NCBI RefSeq assembly: GCF_007827555.1
Contig: NZ_VISS01000007.1
Span: forward strand, 1 to 64,000
DNA length: 64,000 nucleotides
DNA from: Aeribacillus composti
GTDB lineage: Bacteria; Bacillota; Bacilli; Bacillales; Aeribacillaceae
Reading direction: 5' to 3'
Positions 31,079-41,151 of the stretch are shown here, piece after piece. The notes beneath the pieces were generated by a model that saw only the letters and a list, made by a program, of their open reading frames with translations, was not told the origin of the DNA and searched no databases. The translations under genes were made by a program, and so were the position numbers. Positions within the stretch are counted from its first letter, which is position 1. Each line of letters begins with the position of its first letter.

Positions 31079-33139
31079 TTATCCTTTCTGAACCTTGATT
31101 AATACGTCTTTTCCTCCAACTACGTTGGATGGATAACTACTATGGTCGATTTTAAACTGATCTCCGTTCAGTAAAATAATAGGAGTAATGGTGTTGTACC
31201 CTTTTTCGCCAATTTGGTCGATGGCGAATTGTGCGATAAGATCTCCTTTTTTGATTTTGTCTTTAGGTGAAACTTTTATTTCAAAGCCTTCTCCTTTTAA
31301 GTTCACTGTTTCTAGTCCCAAATGAATCAACAGCTCTGCTCCTTCATCTGAACGAAGTGTAATGGCGTGCTTGGTTGGGAATACATCGACGATTTCACCG
31401 TCAACCGGGGAATAGACATCTCCGCTTGTTGGTTGAACAGCAATGCCGTCGCCCATCATTTTTTGAGAGAAAACTTCATCAGGCACTTCTTCCAAAGAAA
31501 CAACCTTTCCTGATAATGGCGCTACAAAACTAATAGTTGATTCTTCTTTATATTCGTTTGTTTCCTGATTCATGATATCTAAAATTTGATTTTTTAAAGT
31601 GTCTGAAGTAGGTCCAAATATTGCTTGAACTCCATTTCCTACCTCCAATACGCCTGAAGCACCAAGAGCTTTCAGTTTTTCTTTATTAACAGCGCCTTTG
31701 TTTTTTACACCTACTCTTAAACGTGTAATACATGCATCAAGATTATTGATATTTTCTTTTCCGCCAAGTGCTGCTAAGACTTCATACGCTTTTTGATTGA
31801 CAACAGATTCATCACTTTTTCTATTTGTTTTTTCTTCGTAATCTTTTCTAGTATAAAGTCTGTTCGAATCTTCATCTCCGCGCCCTGGTGTAAGGAGATC
31901 CCACTTTTTAATAGACCATCTGAATACAATGTAGTAAACAACAGCCATTGCCAGACCAACGATAATGACATACCACCATGGCTCTCCAACACCAGGTAAT
32001 ATACCAAATAAGATAAAATCAATGATTCCGGATCCGCCGGCATATCCAACATTCACATCTAAAACATACATCAGCATAAATGACAGCCCTGCCATTAATG
32101 TGTGGAAAACGTATAATAATGGCGCTACGAACAAGAACGTGAATTCAAGCGGCTCTGTAATTCCTGTAAAAAATGCTGTTCCCGCAGCAGTCAACAATAA
32201 GCCTGCTACAGCTTTTTTGTTTTTCGGTTTTGCCATGTGATACATTGCTAACGCTACCGCTGGCAGACCAAACAGAACAAACGGGAATTTCCCTGCCATA
32301 AATCTTCCTGCTGTTATTTCAACGGCATCATTTACTTGTTTATCCGCAAGCTGAGCCATATACATTGCCGTGTCTCCGGAAACGACAGATCCAGCAAGTG
32401 TTGTATACGTTCCGCCAACTTCCGAAAAACGAATTGGGATATAGAAAATATGATGCAATCCAAACGGAATAAGGGCACGTTCTACTAGTCCATAAATGAA
32501 CATGTAAAGCGGCGGCGTATTTTCTCCTGATAAGGCAGTTCCAAGTGCATAAATGCCGTCTTGTACATGTGGCCAAACAAAGGCCAAAATCAGTGCAATA
32601 ATGATTGAATAACCTGCTGTTATAATAGGAACAAATCGTGAACCGCCGAAAAAGGACAGCATTTCCGGCATTTTGAAATCATGATATTTTTCATAAAGAA
32701 CTGCTGCTACAAACCCGATGATGATACCGCCAAAAACACCGATTTGAAGTGTCGGAATCCCTAACTCAAGTACACGCCCTGGTTCCGATACGTTTTCCGG
32801 CGTAATTCCAAGGACAATCCCGATAACGGTATGCATAACTAAATAACCAACAAGTGCTGATAAGGAGGCTGCCGCTTTTCCACCGGTCCAGCTCCCCGCT
32901 ATACCGATAGCGAACAAAACACCTAAGTTCCCAAATATCGCTTTTCCTGCACCCTTCATTAAATCAGAAATCGTTTTCCAAAATCCTGAATCTAAAAAAG
33001 GCAAATATTCGATTAAATATGGAGATTGTAACGTTGTACCGATTCCCAACAATAAACCGGCTGCAGGAAGCAAAGAAATTATAACCATAAAAGTTTTGCC
33101 AATTCTCTGAAAGAAATCAAAGTTAAATACCTTCTTCAT
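31079..33139 (-). CDS. PTS alpha-glucoside (maltose-type) transporter IICBA
   Basis: 686 aa. Residues about 1-430: IIC membrane domain with about ten spans ([32 protein letters not shown]). About 455-530: IIB with the phosphorylated Cys in [12 protein letters not shown]. About 550-686: IIA of the glucose type with the active His in [13 protein letters not shown]. Takes up and phosphorylates a sugar using HPr. The linked 6-phospho-alpha-glucosidase points to maltose or a related alpha-glucoside. Fusing the IIA domain differs from B. subtilis MalP, which lacks it. Confidence 0.88.
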   Translation of the reverse strand: MKKVFNFDFFQRIGKTFMVIISLLPAAGLLLGIGTTLQSPYLIEYLPFLDSGFWKTISDLMKGAGKAIFGNLGVLFAIGIAGSWTGGKAAASLSALVGYLVMHTVIGIVLGITPENVSEPGRVLELGIPTLQIGVFGGIIIGFVAAVLYEKYHDFKMPEMLSFFGGSRFVPIITAGYSIIIALILAFVWPHVQDGIYALGTALSGENTPPLYMFIYGLVERALIPFGLHHIFYIPIRFSEVGGTYTTLAGSVVSGDTAMYMAQLADKQVNDAVEITAGRFMAGKFPFVLFGLPAVALAMYHMAKPKNKKAVAGLLLTAAGTAFFTGITEPLEFTFLFVAPLLYVFHTLMAGLSFMLMYVLDVNVGYAGGSGIIDFILFGILPGVGEPWWYVIIVGLAMAVVYYIVFRWSIKKWDLLTPGRGDEDSNRLYTRKDYEEKTNRKSDESVVNQKAYEVLAALGGKENINNLDACITRLRVGVKNKGAVNKEKLKALGASGVLEVGNGVQAIFGPTSDTLKNQILDIMNQETNEYKEESTISFVAPLSGKVVSLEEVPDEVFSQKMMGDGIAVQPTSGDVYSPVDGEIVDVFPTKHAITLRSDEGAELLIHLGLETVNLKGEGFEIKVSPKDKIKKGDLIAQFAIDQIGEKGYNTITPIILLNGDQFKIDHSSYPSNVVGGKDVLIKVQKG

Positions 33140-33167
33140 TTCATAGCTCCCCTTCTAGATAAGATAT

Positions 33168-33181
33168 AGAAAACGGATACA
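33168..33181 (-). promoter_or_regulatory. Possible cre site between GH4 and PTS genes
   Basis: TGTATCCGTTTTCT on the minus strand matches the CcpA consensus WTGNAANCGNWNNCW with one mismatch (T for A). It is in the 96-bp gap upstream of the PTS gene. Suggestive only. Confidence 0.35.
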
Positions 33182-33235
33182 TTCTAGCTATTTTTCAAGC
33201 AGGGAGTCATAACGGCTCCCTGCACGGACAAGTTA

Positions 33236-34561
33236 TTATCGCAATTCCGGCCAGTATTCTTTATTGGCTTCGATTAAGGCATCCAATACCTCTCTCGCTT
33301 TTGCTGCAGATACAACTGTACGATTTAAAGTTAAAGCTTGCAGCGCTTTGGCGTATGAGCCTTCCATATATGCTTCCACTGTAAGTTTTTCATACGCATA
33401 TTGCCCTTCAATCAATCCTTTATAGAATGTTGGAATTTCTCCAACTGCGTATGGTCTAGGCCCGTTTGAGGTTATACTTGCAGCCACTTCAACCATCGCA
33501 TCATCCGGCAAATTGCTGATGATTCCATCATTTTTCAAAATGACAATAAAATTGTCGCCTTTGTTGTATGCAATGGATTCTGCAACAATTAAGATAAACT
33601 CGCCATGCGCATCATTTGCTACTACGTTGGAATCTTTTGCAGTTCCTGTTTCAGCAACGCGCACACAATCTTCAAATACGCGTTTCTCTCTACCGGCTTG
33701 TACTTCATTTGCACGCGTAAAATCCGGATTCAATTTTTTCAGCACTTTATCTGGATATAGATAATACTGTAAATACGTATTCGGCAAATAGTCCGGAAAA
33801 TCTCGCACCATTTGCTGTACCATGGCATACGTTTCGAGCCATGATTTATCCCTTTGCTCGTAGTCAGCCGGACGGAAGCCGTTTTTCAAAATCATTTCCC
33901 TTAACTCAGGCAATTTGTCATTGCCTTGCGGATCATATAAATGAGTAAACCAGCCAAAGTGATTTAATCCGAAGTATACAGGATCAAAATCACGTTCATT
34001 CATATTTAATAAACGGCCGTACGAACGAAGCAAGTTTTCAGGCTGGTCGCAAATATTGAGGATTCTTTTATCATCAGGAAACATTTGCTGTAACGCAATC
34101 GCAACGATAGCAGCAGGATTTGTGTAGTTTAAAATCCATGCGTCTTTCGTTTTGCTTCTGACATCCTTGACCAATTGAACCATATCGCGGATCGATCTCA
34201 TACCGTAAGCAAAACCGCCCGGCCCGCATGTTTCCTGACCGATAACCCCTAGTTTCAACGGGATCTTTTCGTCTTTTTCACGCATTTCATAGCCGCCAGT
34301 ACGCATTTGCACAAAAACAAAATCGATATCTTCCGTGAATGCTTCCTCTTTATCTGTTGTATAGCTAAAATGAATGTCAGGGTACTCTTCTTTAAAGAGC
34401 ACTTTCGCAAATTCGCCAATTATTTTTTGGCGTTCGTAATTGATATCATACATGACCAATCGGTTGATCGGGAAAGTATCTTGACGCGAGCAAATTGCTT
34501 TTAAAAGACCTGGCGTCCAAGTACTCCCCCCGCCAACAATAAGTACATTGAATTTTTTCAT
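33236..34561 (-). CDS. malA: 6-phospho-alpha-glucosidase, glycoside hydrolase family 4
   Basis: 441 aa, NAD and Mn dependent. The Rossmann start is VLIVGGGSTWTPG; the TCGPGG segment is at 111-116; the diagnostic CDQP at 171-174 gives the metal-binding Cys and catalytic Asp of 6-phospho-alpha- (not beta-) glucosidases; NHFGWF follows at 200-205. It splits the phosphorylated disaccharide delivered by the adjacent PTS. First of the two-gene unit, divergent from the RpiR regulator. Confidence 0.92.
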   Translation of the reverse strand: MKKFNVLIVGGGSTWTPGLLKAICSRQDTFPINRLVMYDINYERQKIIGEFAKVLFKEEYPDIHFSYTTDKEEAFTEDIDFVFVQMRTGGYEMREKDEKIPLKLGVIGQETCGPGGFAYGMRSIRDMVQLVKDVRSKTKDAWILNYTNPAAIVAIALQQMFPDDKRILNICDQPENLLRSYGRLLNMNERDFDPVYFGLNHFGWFTHLYDPQGNDKLPELREMILKNGFRPADYEQRDKSWLETYAMVQQMVRDFPDYLPNTYLQYYLYPDKVLKKLNPDFTRANEVQAGREKRVFEDCVRVAETGTAKDSNVVANDAHGEFILIVAESIAYNKGDNFIVILKNDGIISNLPDDAMVEVAASITSNGPRPYAVGEIPTFYKGLIEGQYAYEKLTVEAYMEGSYAKALQALTLNRTVVSAAKAREVLDALIEANKEYWPELR

Positions 34562-34644
34562 TGTGTTTCAGCTCCTGGTAGTAATTTTTCATGTAACTGA
34601 TTCTACCGATATCTTAACGAACGAAAAAACAAAGACAGGAAAAA

Positions 34645-34682
34645 TTTCATTTTATGAAACTTTTTTCATGGTCATTTATAAT
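34645..34682. promoter_or_regulatory. RpiR-type operator and -10 box between malA and the regulator
   Basis: A perfect inverted repeat TTTCAT-TTT-ATGAAA (34645-34659) lies in the divergent promoter region, and TTTTTTCATG follows. The regulator's -10 TATAAT is at 34677-34682, so the palindrome covers its -35 region. Binding by the adjacent RpiR protein is inferred. Confidence 0.5.
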
Positions 34683-34718
34683 AGAACGTACAATAAATAT
34701 GAAATCCGGAGTGATTCG

Positions 34719-35549
34719 ATGTACAACTTTATGGCTAAATTATTAAACTTCATTGAATCTTCAACAGACCAAACAAAATCAGAAATCATTATTGCCGAAT
34801 ATATTTTGAGGAATGTGGAAAAAATCCCGAAAATGTCCATTTATGAATTAGCTGAAGCGTGCCATACATCACCTGCAACGATCACCCGATTTTGCCAGCG
34901 CTTTGAAAATATTACGTTTAAAGAGCTTAAAGAATATGCCAGATCATTTATTGAATTTAATGATACTGAAGTAGACTATCAAAACCTTAAAACGAAATTT
35001 AATATAAAACAAATAAACGAATATTATGATGAATTACATGCTTCTCTGAAGCAAACAGAGCAATTTCTCCGTTCAAAGGAAATCATTCAAGTTGTTCACG
35101 AAATCCATCACTCAAAAAAAGTTGCTTTTTTTGGGGTAACATTTTCGCATCTCATTGCAAGAAATGCACAATTCAAATTTATTCGTCTGGGCAAATATGC
35201 TACTGCGTACAGCAACCATGAAAATCAAATTTCCGAAGCAGAATCACTTACGCCCAGAGATTTAGCCGTTGTCATTTCTTTTTCCGGAGAAACAAGATTT
35301 ATCGTACAGCTAGTAAAGGTATTAAAGAAGAGAGGCATTCCTATCGTTGCGATTACAGGCAATGAAAAAGGCTATTTAGCACAGAATGCGAAACAAATCA
35401 TCAAAGTGAGCAGTTGCAAACTAGAATCCTTTAAATCACCTATTTTGGAAGAAATCAATATGCTGAGTGTAATTAATTCCATTTATCTCGTTTATTCTAT
35501 CGTTTTTAAAAATTCGGAAGGATATCAGACAAACAAAGGAGGCAGCTAA
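34719..35549 (+). CDS. RpiR-family transcriptional regulator
   Basis: 276 aa from the ATG at 34719 (TCCGGAGTGATTCG before it). N-terminal RpiR helix-turn-helix, about residues 20-75 (MSIYELAEACHTSPATITRF), and a C-terminal SIS phosphosugar-binding domain (VAFFGVTFSHLIA; AVVISFSGETRFI). It probably senses the 6-phosphosugar and controls malA-PTS, like GlvR/MalR. Its stop abuts the glycerate kinase start. A longer frame upstream to 34548 lacks a good start. Confidence 0.85.
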   Translation: MYNFMAKLLNFIESSTDQTKSEIIIAEYILRNVEKIPKMSIYELAEACHTSPATITRFCQRFENITFKELKEYARSFIEFNDTEVDYQNLKTKFNIKQINEYYDELHASLKQTEQFLRSKEIIQVVHEIHHSKKVAFFGVTFSHLIARNAQFKFIRLGKYATAYSNHENQISEAESLTPRDLAVVISFSGETRFIVQLVKVLKKRGIPIVAITGNEKGYLAQNAKQIIKVSSCKLESFKSPILEEINMLSVINSIYLVYSIVFKNSEGYQTNKGGS

Positions 35550-36677
35550 ATGAATATTGTCGTAGCACCTGATTCTTTTAAAGGGAGTCTGACCTCTTCT
35601 CAAGCAGCTAATATTATGAAACAAGCAATACTTGACCTTCATTACGGTGATACAGTAAGAACAAAGCCAATGGCTGACGGCGGAGAAGGAACAGTCGATG
35701 CATTGTTAGCCTCTTCAGCCGGGGATCGCATTGAGGTAACCTGTACAGGCCCCTTGGGCAAAAAAATAAAAACATATTATGCCATCCTCGAAAATAATAC
35801 GGCTGCTATTGAAGTTGCCAATATCGCTGGGCTTGTCCAAGTGCCTCCTTCACAACGAAACCCGGATGTGACCACTACTTTCGGACTTGGCGAAGTGATG
35901 AAAGATGCATTGGATAAAGGCTGTAAATCGTTTATTATCGGGCTTGGCGGCAGTGCTACAAATGATGGAGGTCTTGGCTTTTTACAGGCGCTTGGCATGA
36001 AAGCTTGGGATAAAGAAGGAAAAGAAGCGGGGATTTTCGGAAAAGATTTATTGGAGGTCAATCAAGTAAGTTTCGACCGTTTGGATCCGAGATTGGAACA
36101 TATTACAATAAAGGTTGCTTGTGATGTGGACAATCCGTTATGTGGTGAAAAAGGTGCCAGCGCAGTTTACGGACCGCAAAAAGGTGCCAGCAGCAAACAA
36201 ATACCGATTTACGACGAAGCATTGGCCCGATTTGCTGCTCTTATTGAGAAGCAGAAAGGAAAAGTCTTCAATAACGTGAAAGGTGCAGGGGCAGCAGGAG
36301 GCTTGGGATTTGCATTCCTTGTACTAGGCGCAAAGCTTATATCCGGTGCTGAGCTTGTAGCAGAAGCTTCGAACTTGAAGGAAGCAATAGAGCAGGCGGA
36401 TCTTGTCATTACAGGAGAAGGACAAAGCGATGAACAAACATTATACGGAAAAGCGCCCGGCTATATCGCTGATCTCGCTCAAATATACGGAGTTCCAACG
36501 ATATTAATATCCGGCTCGCTTGCAGGCAATTTAGATGTGCTCCGCAGCAAATTTCACGGATGCTTTTCGATTATTACTAAACCATTGACGATTGAGGAAT
36601 GTATGGATCAGGCAAAACAGCTATTGTACAATCAGACGAAGCAAGTGATGCATCTTATTCACTCTTTGAAGATATAA
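35550..36677 (+). CDS. Glycerate kinase
   Basis: 375 aa of the GlxK/GarK family, which phosphorylates D-glycerate to 2- or 3-phosphoglycerate. Start MNIVVAPDSFKGSLTSSQAA, ADGGEGTVDALL, the GLGGSATNDGGLGFLQALG motif and the ITGEGQSDEQTLYGKAPG end are all present. It starts right after the RpiR stop with AAGGAGGCAGCTAA as ribosome site, so the two genes are coupled. The link to an alpha-glucoside system is not obvious. Confidence 0.93.
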   Translation: MNIVVAPDSFKGSLTSSQAANIMKQAILDLHYGDTVRTKPMADGGEGTVDALLASSAGDRIEVTCTGPLGKKIKTYYAILENNTAAIEVANIAGLVQVPPSQRNPDVTTTFGLGEVMKDALDKGCKSFIIGLGGSATNDGGLGFLQALGMKAWDKEGKEAGIFGKDLLEVNQVSFDRLDPRLEHITIKVACDVDNPLCGEKGASAVYGPQKGASSKQIPIYDEALARFAALIEKQKGKVFNNVKGAGAAGGLGFAFLVLGAKLISGAELVAEASNLKEAIEQADLVITGEGQSDEQTLYGKAPGYIADLAQIYGVPTILISGSLAGNLDVLRSKFHGCFSIITKPLTIEECMDQAKQLLYNQTKQVMHLIHSLKI

Positions 36678-36824
36678 TCGGATCCAGGTTTTCGCTTTTA
36701 TAATCCAGATGGGGAAATTTTTTTTCAGATGTTTATGTTGAATACTGCAAAAATAACTTTCCCCTTATTCCATCTCAATTTTATCTAGAAGATTGACCGG
36801 CAAATCTCCAAAATTCCACATTAG

Positions 36825-36867
36825 AGAGGCATCTAAGATCTTGTTCAACATCTAAGATGCCTCTTTT
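36825..36867 (+). terminator. Terminator after glycerate kinase
   Basis: AGAGGCATCT (36825-36834) pairs with AGATGCCTCT (36855-36864), followed by TTTT. Confidence 0.75.
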
Positions 36868-37736
36868 GTAATGAAGGTAAAAGAAATAATTGATGTATTC
36901 CATTAAGCACCGACAATATCTTCACAATTTTGTGTTAAATTATCGAATACAGATCATTTTCCTCACGATCATCCATGTTGTCTTTAAACAAGTCTATAAT
37001 GCTTCCTGCACTTTTAAACGGTTCTTTCAACTTTTATTCCATAACTCCGTTTTAAACCCATATACTTTTCTTCTTGGTACTGCAAATGCTAAAATTCTTT
37101 AATGATTTCGACTTCGATGTTAAATAACCGTTCCGTTAAACTATTTCCTTCCATTCCTTTTGGATTTTCGCAGAAAAACTCAAAATTACCAAACTTGCCA
37201 AAAAGGTGAATGCGTATTAACTTCTCCAATCTAGTAAGTCTTTATATAAGCGTGTTCTGAACCCAATTATTTGCCAAAACTTTGATGTCGAACGTCCTTT
37301 CTTGAAAAAACACGAGATTGACGACTTCCGGAATATCGACTTCAGTATCAAGTTTATCGGGCTGATACAGCAATTTGCGTCAGAAAAATGATCAATTAAC
37401 ATTAGATACCAGTTGACGCTGTAATCAATAACCCTTGCAAATCCGTCCTTATTCTCAGAAAACAGTTGATCAAAGCGCTCACTATCCGTTCTGTATGATG
37501 ATTTTCGCAAAAACAATCGTTTTCTGCCTTCAACTCGAATTTATTTTTTATTAAATTTTTCAGTACAGTATCAATTAATAAGTCCATTCGTTTAGTGCTT
37601 TTAACGCTAAGGGGGGTGAAAACATTTGTTGTGTGATATCCGCAAAATTGATTTCTAGTTGATAAATTCCTTCTTTGATCAAGCTGTGCCGATCTCTTCT
37701 CATGTCTAGAAAATGCACGAATAAATTGTCATCCGA
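36868..37736. other. Degraded region of unknown origin
   Basis: Minus strand, from about 37735: DDNLFVHFLDMRRDRHSLIK then EGIYQLEINFADITQQMFSP and PLALKALNEWTY, a protein-like stretch that stops near 37585. Shorter broken frames follow to 37217. I do not recognise the family. No start or ribosome site; probably a dead gene whose 5' end has been replaced by the CoA-transferase region. Confidence 0.4.
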
Positions 37737-39251
37737 TTAAACGCTATGTGCTATCTCTTCACGCATCGTTCCGTTTTTAGCAAAATTTATATGCCATGAA
37801 AGAGCTTTTTCTAAAACATGTGGTGTATGCCCTCCTCTTGCAAGAGCTTCCTGATAATATTCCCGAAGCTGGTCGCGATACATCGGATGGGCGCAGCGTT
37901 CGATAATCAGTTCCACACGCTCTCTTGGCGCCAAGCCCCGGAGATCCGCATACCCTTGCTCGGTGACAATGACATCGACGTCATGCTCCGTATGGTCAAC
38001 ATGGGAGACAAAAGGAACAATACTTGATATGTTTCCGTCTTTCGCTATTGATTTTGTCACAAAAATCGCCAGGCGGGCATTTCTTGCAAAATCACCGGAT
38101 CCGCCAATGCCGTTCATCATTTTCGTTCCAAGTACGTGGGTTGAATTGACGTTGCCGTAGATGTCCACTTCCAATGCTGTGTTAATGGAAATCAAACCGA
38201 GCCGGCGAATAATTTCAGGATGGTTGGAAATTTCCTGCGGTCTCAGCACTAAACGGTCGCGGTATTTCTTAAAATTCGAGAAAACCTCCTTCATTTTCGG
38301 CTCTGAAAGGGTAATCGAACAACAAGAGGCAAAACGGACTTTGCCCGCATCTATCAAATCAAAGACTGCATCCTGCAATACTTCAGAATACACCTCTAAA
38401 TCCTCAAATTCTGAATCCAGCAAGCCATGAAGAACTGCATTGGCGACGGAACCGATGCCTGACTGCAGCGGGGCCAAACGTTCCGTTAATCGGCCGGCTT
38501 TAATTTCTTTACGCAAAAACTCTATCAAATGCTGCGCCATAATGACTGTTTCTTCATCCGGAGGCACAATTGTCGACGGTGAATCTGGCTGATTGGTAAA
38601 TACAATTCCTTTTACCTTCTCTATATCAATCGGTATTCCGATCGTACCGATTCGATCATTCGATTTTGTCAGCGGAATCGGTTTTCTTTCCCCTTGTTTC
38701 TCCGGTTCATACAAATCATGCACTCCTACTAAGTCTGCAGGCTGTGCCGTATTAATCTCTATAATGATCGATTTTGCGTGCTGGGCAAATGTCAACGAGT
38801 TTCCAATGGAGGTTGTCGGAATAACCATTCCATCTCTTGTAATAGAAACCGCTTCCAAAATTGCGAAATCGATTGGATCCATAACATTTGAGCGCACTAA
38901 TTCAGCAGTATGGGACAAATGCTGATCGACAAATAAAAATTCTCCCCGATTGATTCCTTTTCTCATCGTAGGATCCGCCTGAAAAGGAAGCCTCTTGCCT
39001 AAAATGCCAGCTTCAGTGAACATTTTATCGATATCAGAACCTAAAGAGGCTCCTGTATACACATTTACTTTAAACGATTCTCGCTCTGCTCGTTTCACCA
39101 ACGCATATGGAACCGCTTTCGCATCACCCGCGCGTGTAAATCCGCTTAACCCTAAAGTCATCCCGTCTTTGATCCATGATGCGGCTTCATCAGCTGTGAC
39201 TATTCGATCGCGCAAACGCAAATCTTCAATCCTTTCCAATTTATTGTCCAT
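37737..39251 (-). CDS. Acetyl-CoA hydrolase/transferase, succinate CoA-transferase type
   Basis: 504 aa of the Cat1/ScpC group. It has the N-terminal TLGLSGFTRAGDAKAVPYAL, GSVANAVLHGL, the catalytic-Glu block NHPEIIRRLGLISINTALEV and the GIGGSGDFARNARLAIF phosphate/CoA region. It moves CoA between acetyl-CoA and succinate or a similar acid. A LytTR regulator lies upstream in the same direction, 133 bp away, and may control it. Confidence 0.88.
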   Translation of the reverse strand: MDNKLERIEDLRLRDRIVTADEAASWIKDGMTLGLSGFTRAGDAKAVPYALVKRAERESFKVNVYTGASLGSDIDKMFTEAGILGKRLPFQADPTMRKGINRGEFLFVDQHLSHTAELVRSNVMDPIDFAILEAVSITRDGMVIPTTSIGNSLTFAQHAKSIIIEINTAQPADLVGVHDLYEPEKQGERKPIPLTKSNDRIGTIGIPIDIEKVKGIVFTNQPDSPSTIVPPDEETVIMAQHLIEFLRKEIKAGRLTERLAPLQSGIGSVANAVLHGLLDSEFEDLEVYSEVLQDAVFDLIDAGKVRFASCCSITLSEPKMKEVFSNFKKYRDRLVLRPQEISNHPEIIRRLGLISINTALEVDIYGNVNSTHVLGTKMMNGIGGSGDFARNARLAIFVTKSIAKDGNISSIVPFVSHVDHTEHDVDVIVTEQGYADLRGLAPRERVELIIERCAHPMYRDQLREYYQEALARGGHTPHVLEKALSWHINFAKNGTMREEIAHSV

Positions 39252-39384
39252 TTCCCCATCATCTCCCCTTTAATGAATTTAAAATTTATTTTACCGATAA
39301 AAGTTAACGGGGCAAGGTTTTGGGGATAAGTGACCGAAAATTCAGATAAACAACTCAATTTCCATACTAAAACAGAACGATTTT

Positions 39385-40029
39385 TTAAAATCCAAGCAAT
39401 TTTCGAAAATAACTAGAGTAGGACTGACTGACAGGAATTTTATCACCGTTATTCATCAACAGCAAAAATGTTGAATGCGCATCAGGGTAGATCTCCTTAA
39501 TATGGTTGACATTCACAATAAAAGCCCGATGACAGCGAATAAAATAGTCCTTTGGAAGCAAGTATTCAAATTCCTGGAGAGAGTATTTATGCGTTCCTGA
39601 GCATCCTTCAGTGTACACATAGGTCTTTTTATCTTTTGCTTCTAAATACGCAACTTTCGAAAAAGGAATAGGAACCCATCCATCATCAGTTTTGACGGTC
39701 ACAACAGATTTTCCATCCGTCAAAGCAGGAAAAATCGCAGTGACGCATCCCTCAAGCTTTCCTTCCCAAAAAAACGGAACAGCCATCCCGTGATAAGGAA
39801 CGCCAAACACATCGCGGTTAATAAACTCAGAAACCTTTTGTTTGGTGTGCAAAGCTTTATACGCAATCGTTCCTTTTCTCACCAAGTCTCCCGGTCTGAT
39901 TTTCAAATCAATCCGTTTACTCGGCCGGTAATAGATATATTCCTTTGTATTGGAAACAGCAATCGAAACTTCATCAGAAAACAATTCACCAATAACGTCT
40001 AAAATGGAAACTACTGAAATACGTTCCAT
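39385..40029 (-). CDS. LytTR-domain transcriptional regulator
   Basis: 214 aa. C-terminal LytTR DNA-binding domain from about residue 113 (VPIPFSKVAYLEAKDKKTYV, SLQEFEYLLPKDYFIRCHRA, FIVNVNHIKEI). The N-terminal part (about 1-110) is a PAS-like sensor region without a receiver domain, so it is not a classic response regulator and may bind a ligand. Upstream of the CoA-transferase in the same direction. Strong start context weak. Confidence 0.85.
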   Translation of the reverse strand: MERISVVSILDVIGELFSDEVSIAVSNTKEYIYYRPSKRIDLKIRPGDLVRKGTIAYKALHTKQKVSEFINRDVFGVPYHGMAVPFFWEGKLEGCVTAIFPALTDGKSVVTVKTDDGWVPIPFSKVAYLEAKDKKTYVYTEGCSGTHKYSLQEFEYLLPKDYFIRCHRAFIVNVNHIKEIYPDAHSTFLLLMNNGDKIPVSQSYSSYFRKLLGF

Positions 40030-40811
40030 TCTTCAACACCCTTCGTGATCTATAAATATTGCAAGATATTATTATTTTACATCTTTTTTCACCCTTTTTG
40101 GCATAGTTCTTATCGAATGCGACTAATATCGTCACCTTTTTCAAATAGTTTACGATAAAAAATACCCGAAATTTCTGTCTATTCAACTTAGTTTATCCTT
40201 TGTTCTCACTCTAACATTAGTTTAATAGCACCATAGTCACGAAATCCCGTAAATACCTATATCTTTGACGTTTCATAGCCTCTTTACTTGCGTGTCTGTA
40301 AGCACAAGATTCGTTGTTCATCCTTATTAATTTTGGCATTTTTTGACGAGACTTTCTTCAAATAATACCGAATTTATGTAGCTTTCTAAAAATCGATTTA
40401 ATAGCACCGAAAAGAATATCCACGGTTACAGATGACGTATTAATGTAACGTCTAATTTGGTCAGTAGTAAGATCTCTAAAACCGACAACATCTATAAAAT
40501 TTTTTCAAGAACTTCAATAATCGGTACTCGTTCGTCCTGGATAGCTTCCGTTTTGTAAATGATCTTAGCGTATTTTAATCCTTCTGCAACCGTCATATAA
40601 CCGAGATTACATCTACAATCAGATAGTCTTGAAACTACCTTTCTAGCCTTTTTCGCATAATAAAAACCTCCAAAATTTTTCATTTTGGAGGCACGCGTTC
40701 TCTTTGATTCAGAGGGACGGAAACCTTGCGAAAATACGTTGTCCATTTTTCGGTAGTTCCCGTCCGTTGAACGACTTCTAAATCGCTCAAACCCTTGTCG
40801 CTCTAGGCTTA
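40030..40811. other. Region between LytTR gene and tRNA-Arg, no clear gene
   Basis: A minus-strand protein-like block (KVVSRLSDCRCNLGYMTVAE, GLKYAKIIYKTE, ERVPIIEVLEKIL) at 40495-40650 and another (VTVDILFGAIKSIFRKLHKF) near 40370-40430 suggest a broken gene I do not recognise. No ribosome site. Confidence 0.35.
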
Positions 40812-40887
40812 CGCGCTCGGAGGGACTCGAACCCCCGACGGACGTGGTACCGGAAACCACCGCTCTATCCAACTGAGCTACGAGCGC
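40812..40887 (-). tRNA. tRNA-Arg (CCG anticodon)
   Basis: Full cloverleaf on the minus strand: acceptor GCGCTCG/CGAGCGC, D arm GCTCAGTTGGATAGAGC, anticodon arm GTGGT-TTCCGGT-ACCAC with CCG at 34-36, T arm with GGTTCGAGTCC. CCA is not encoded. It lies upstream of clpP on the opposite strand, as trnQ-Arg does in B. subtilis. Confidence 0.95.
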
Positions 40888-41078
40888 ATTTTTCAAATGT
40901 CACGAATTATATTATAATCGAATTGAACAATATATGCAAGAATAAATTTTGTTTAATTATCCATCGTGTCAAAATTATTTTGAAAAATTCATTTTTCATC
41001 GTTGTTTGAAAAATGAAAAATAAGGGTATGATGGTACATGTATTGATCTTATAAATAATTATATATAAAAGTTTTTTG

Positions 41079-41108
41079 TTTGACCTTTATTGACCTTTTA
41101 TGTATGAT
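41079..41108 (+). promoter_or_regulatory. clpP promoter with CtsR operator
   Basis: -35 TTGACC (41080-41085), 17-bp spacer, -10 TATGAT (41103-41108). The direct heptad repeat TTTGACC-TTTA-TTGACC (41079-41095; reverse strand GGTCAATAAAGGTCAAA) is the CtsR box. It overlaps the -35, so CtsR binding would block the promoter until heat or stress. Confidence 0.88.
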
Positions 41109-41151
41109 GGAATAGAAATGACTTTAACTTTGATGCGAGGGAGGAAACATA

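Noticed and set aside
40812-40887. Phage attachment site in tRNA-Arg
   Set aside because: No duplicated tRNA 3' end and no integrase gene in the window.
40492-40896. 134-codon frame on the minus strand overlapping tRNA-Arg
   Set aside because: Its N-terminus (ALVAQLDRAVVSGTTSVGGS) is the well-known false translation of a tRNA gene; only the tail might be a relic of a real gene.
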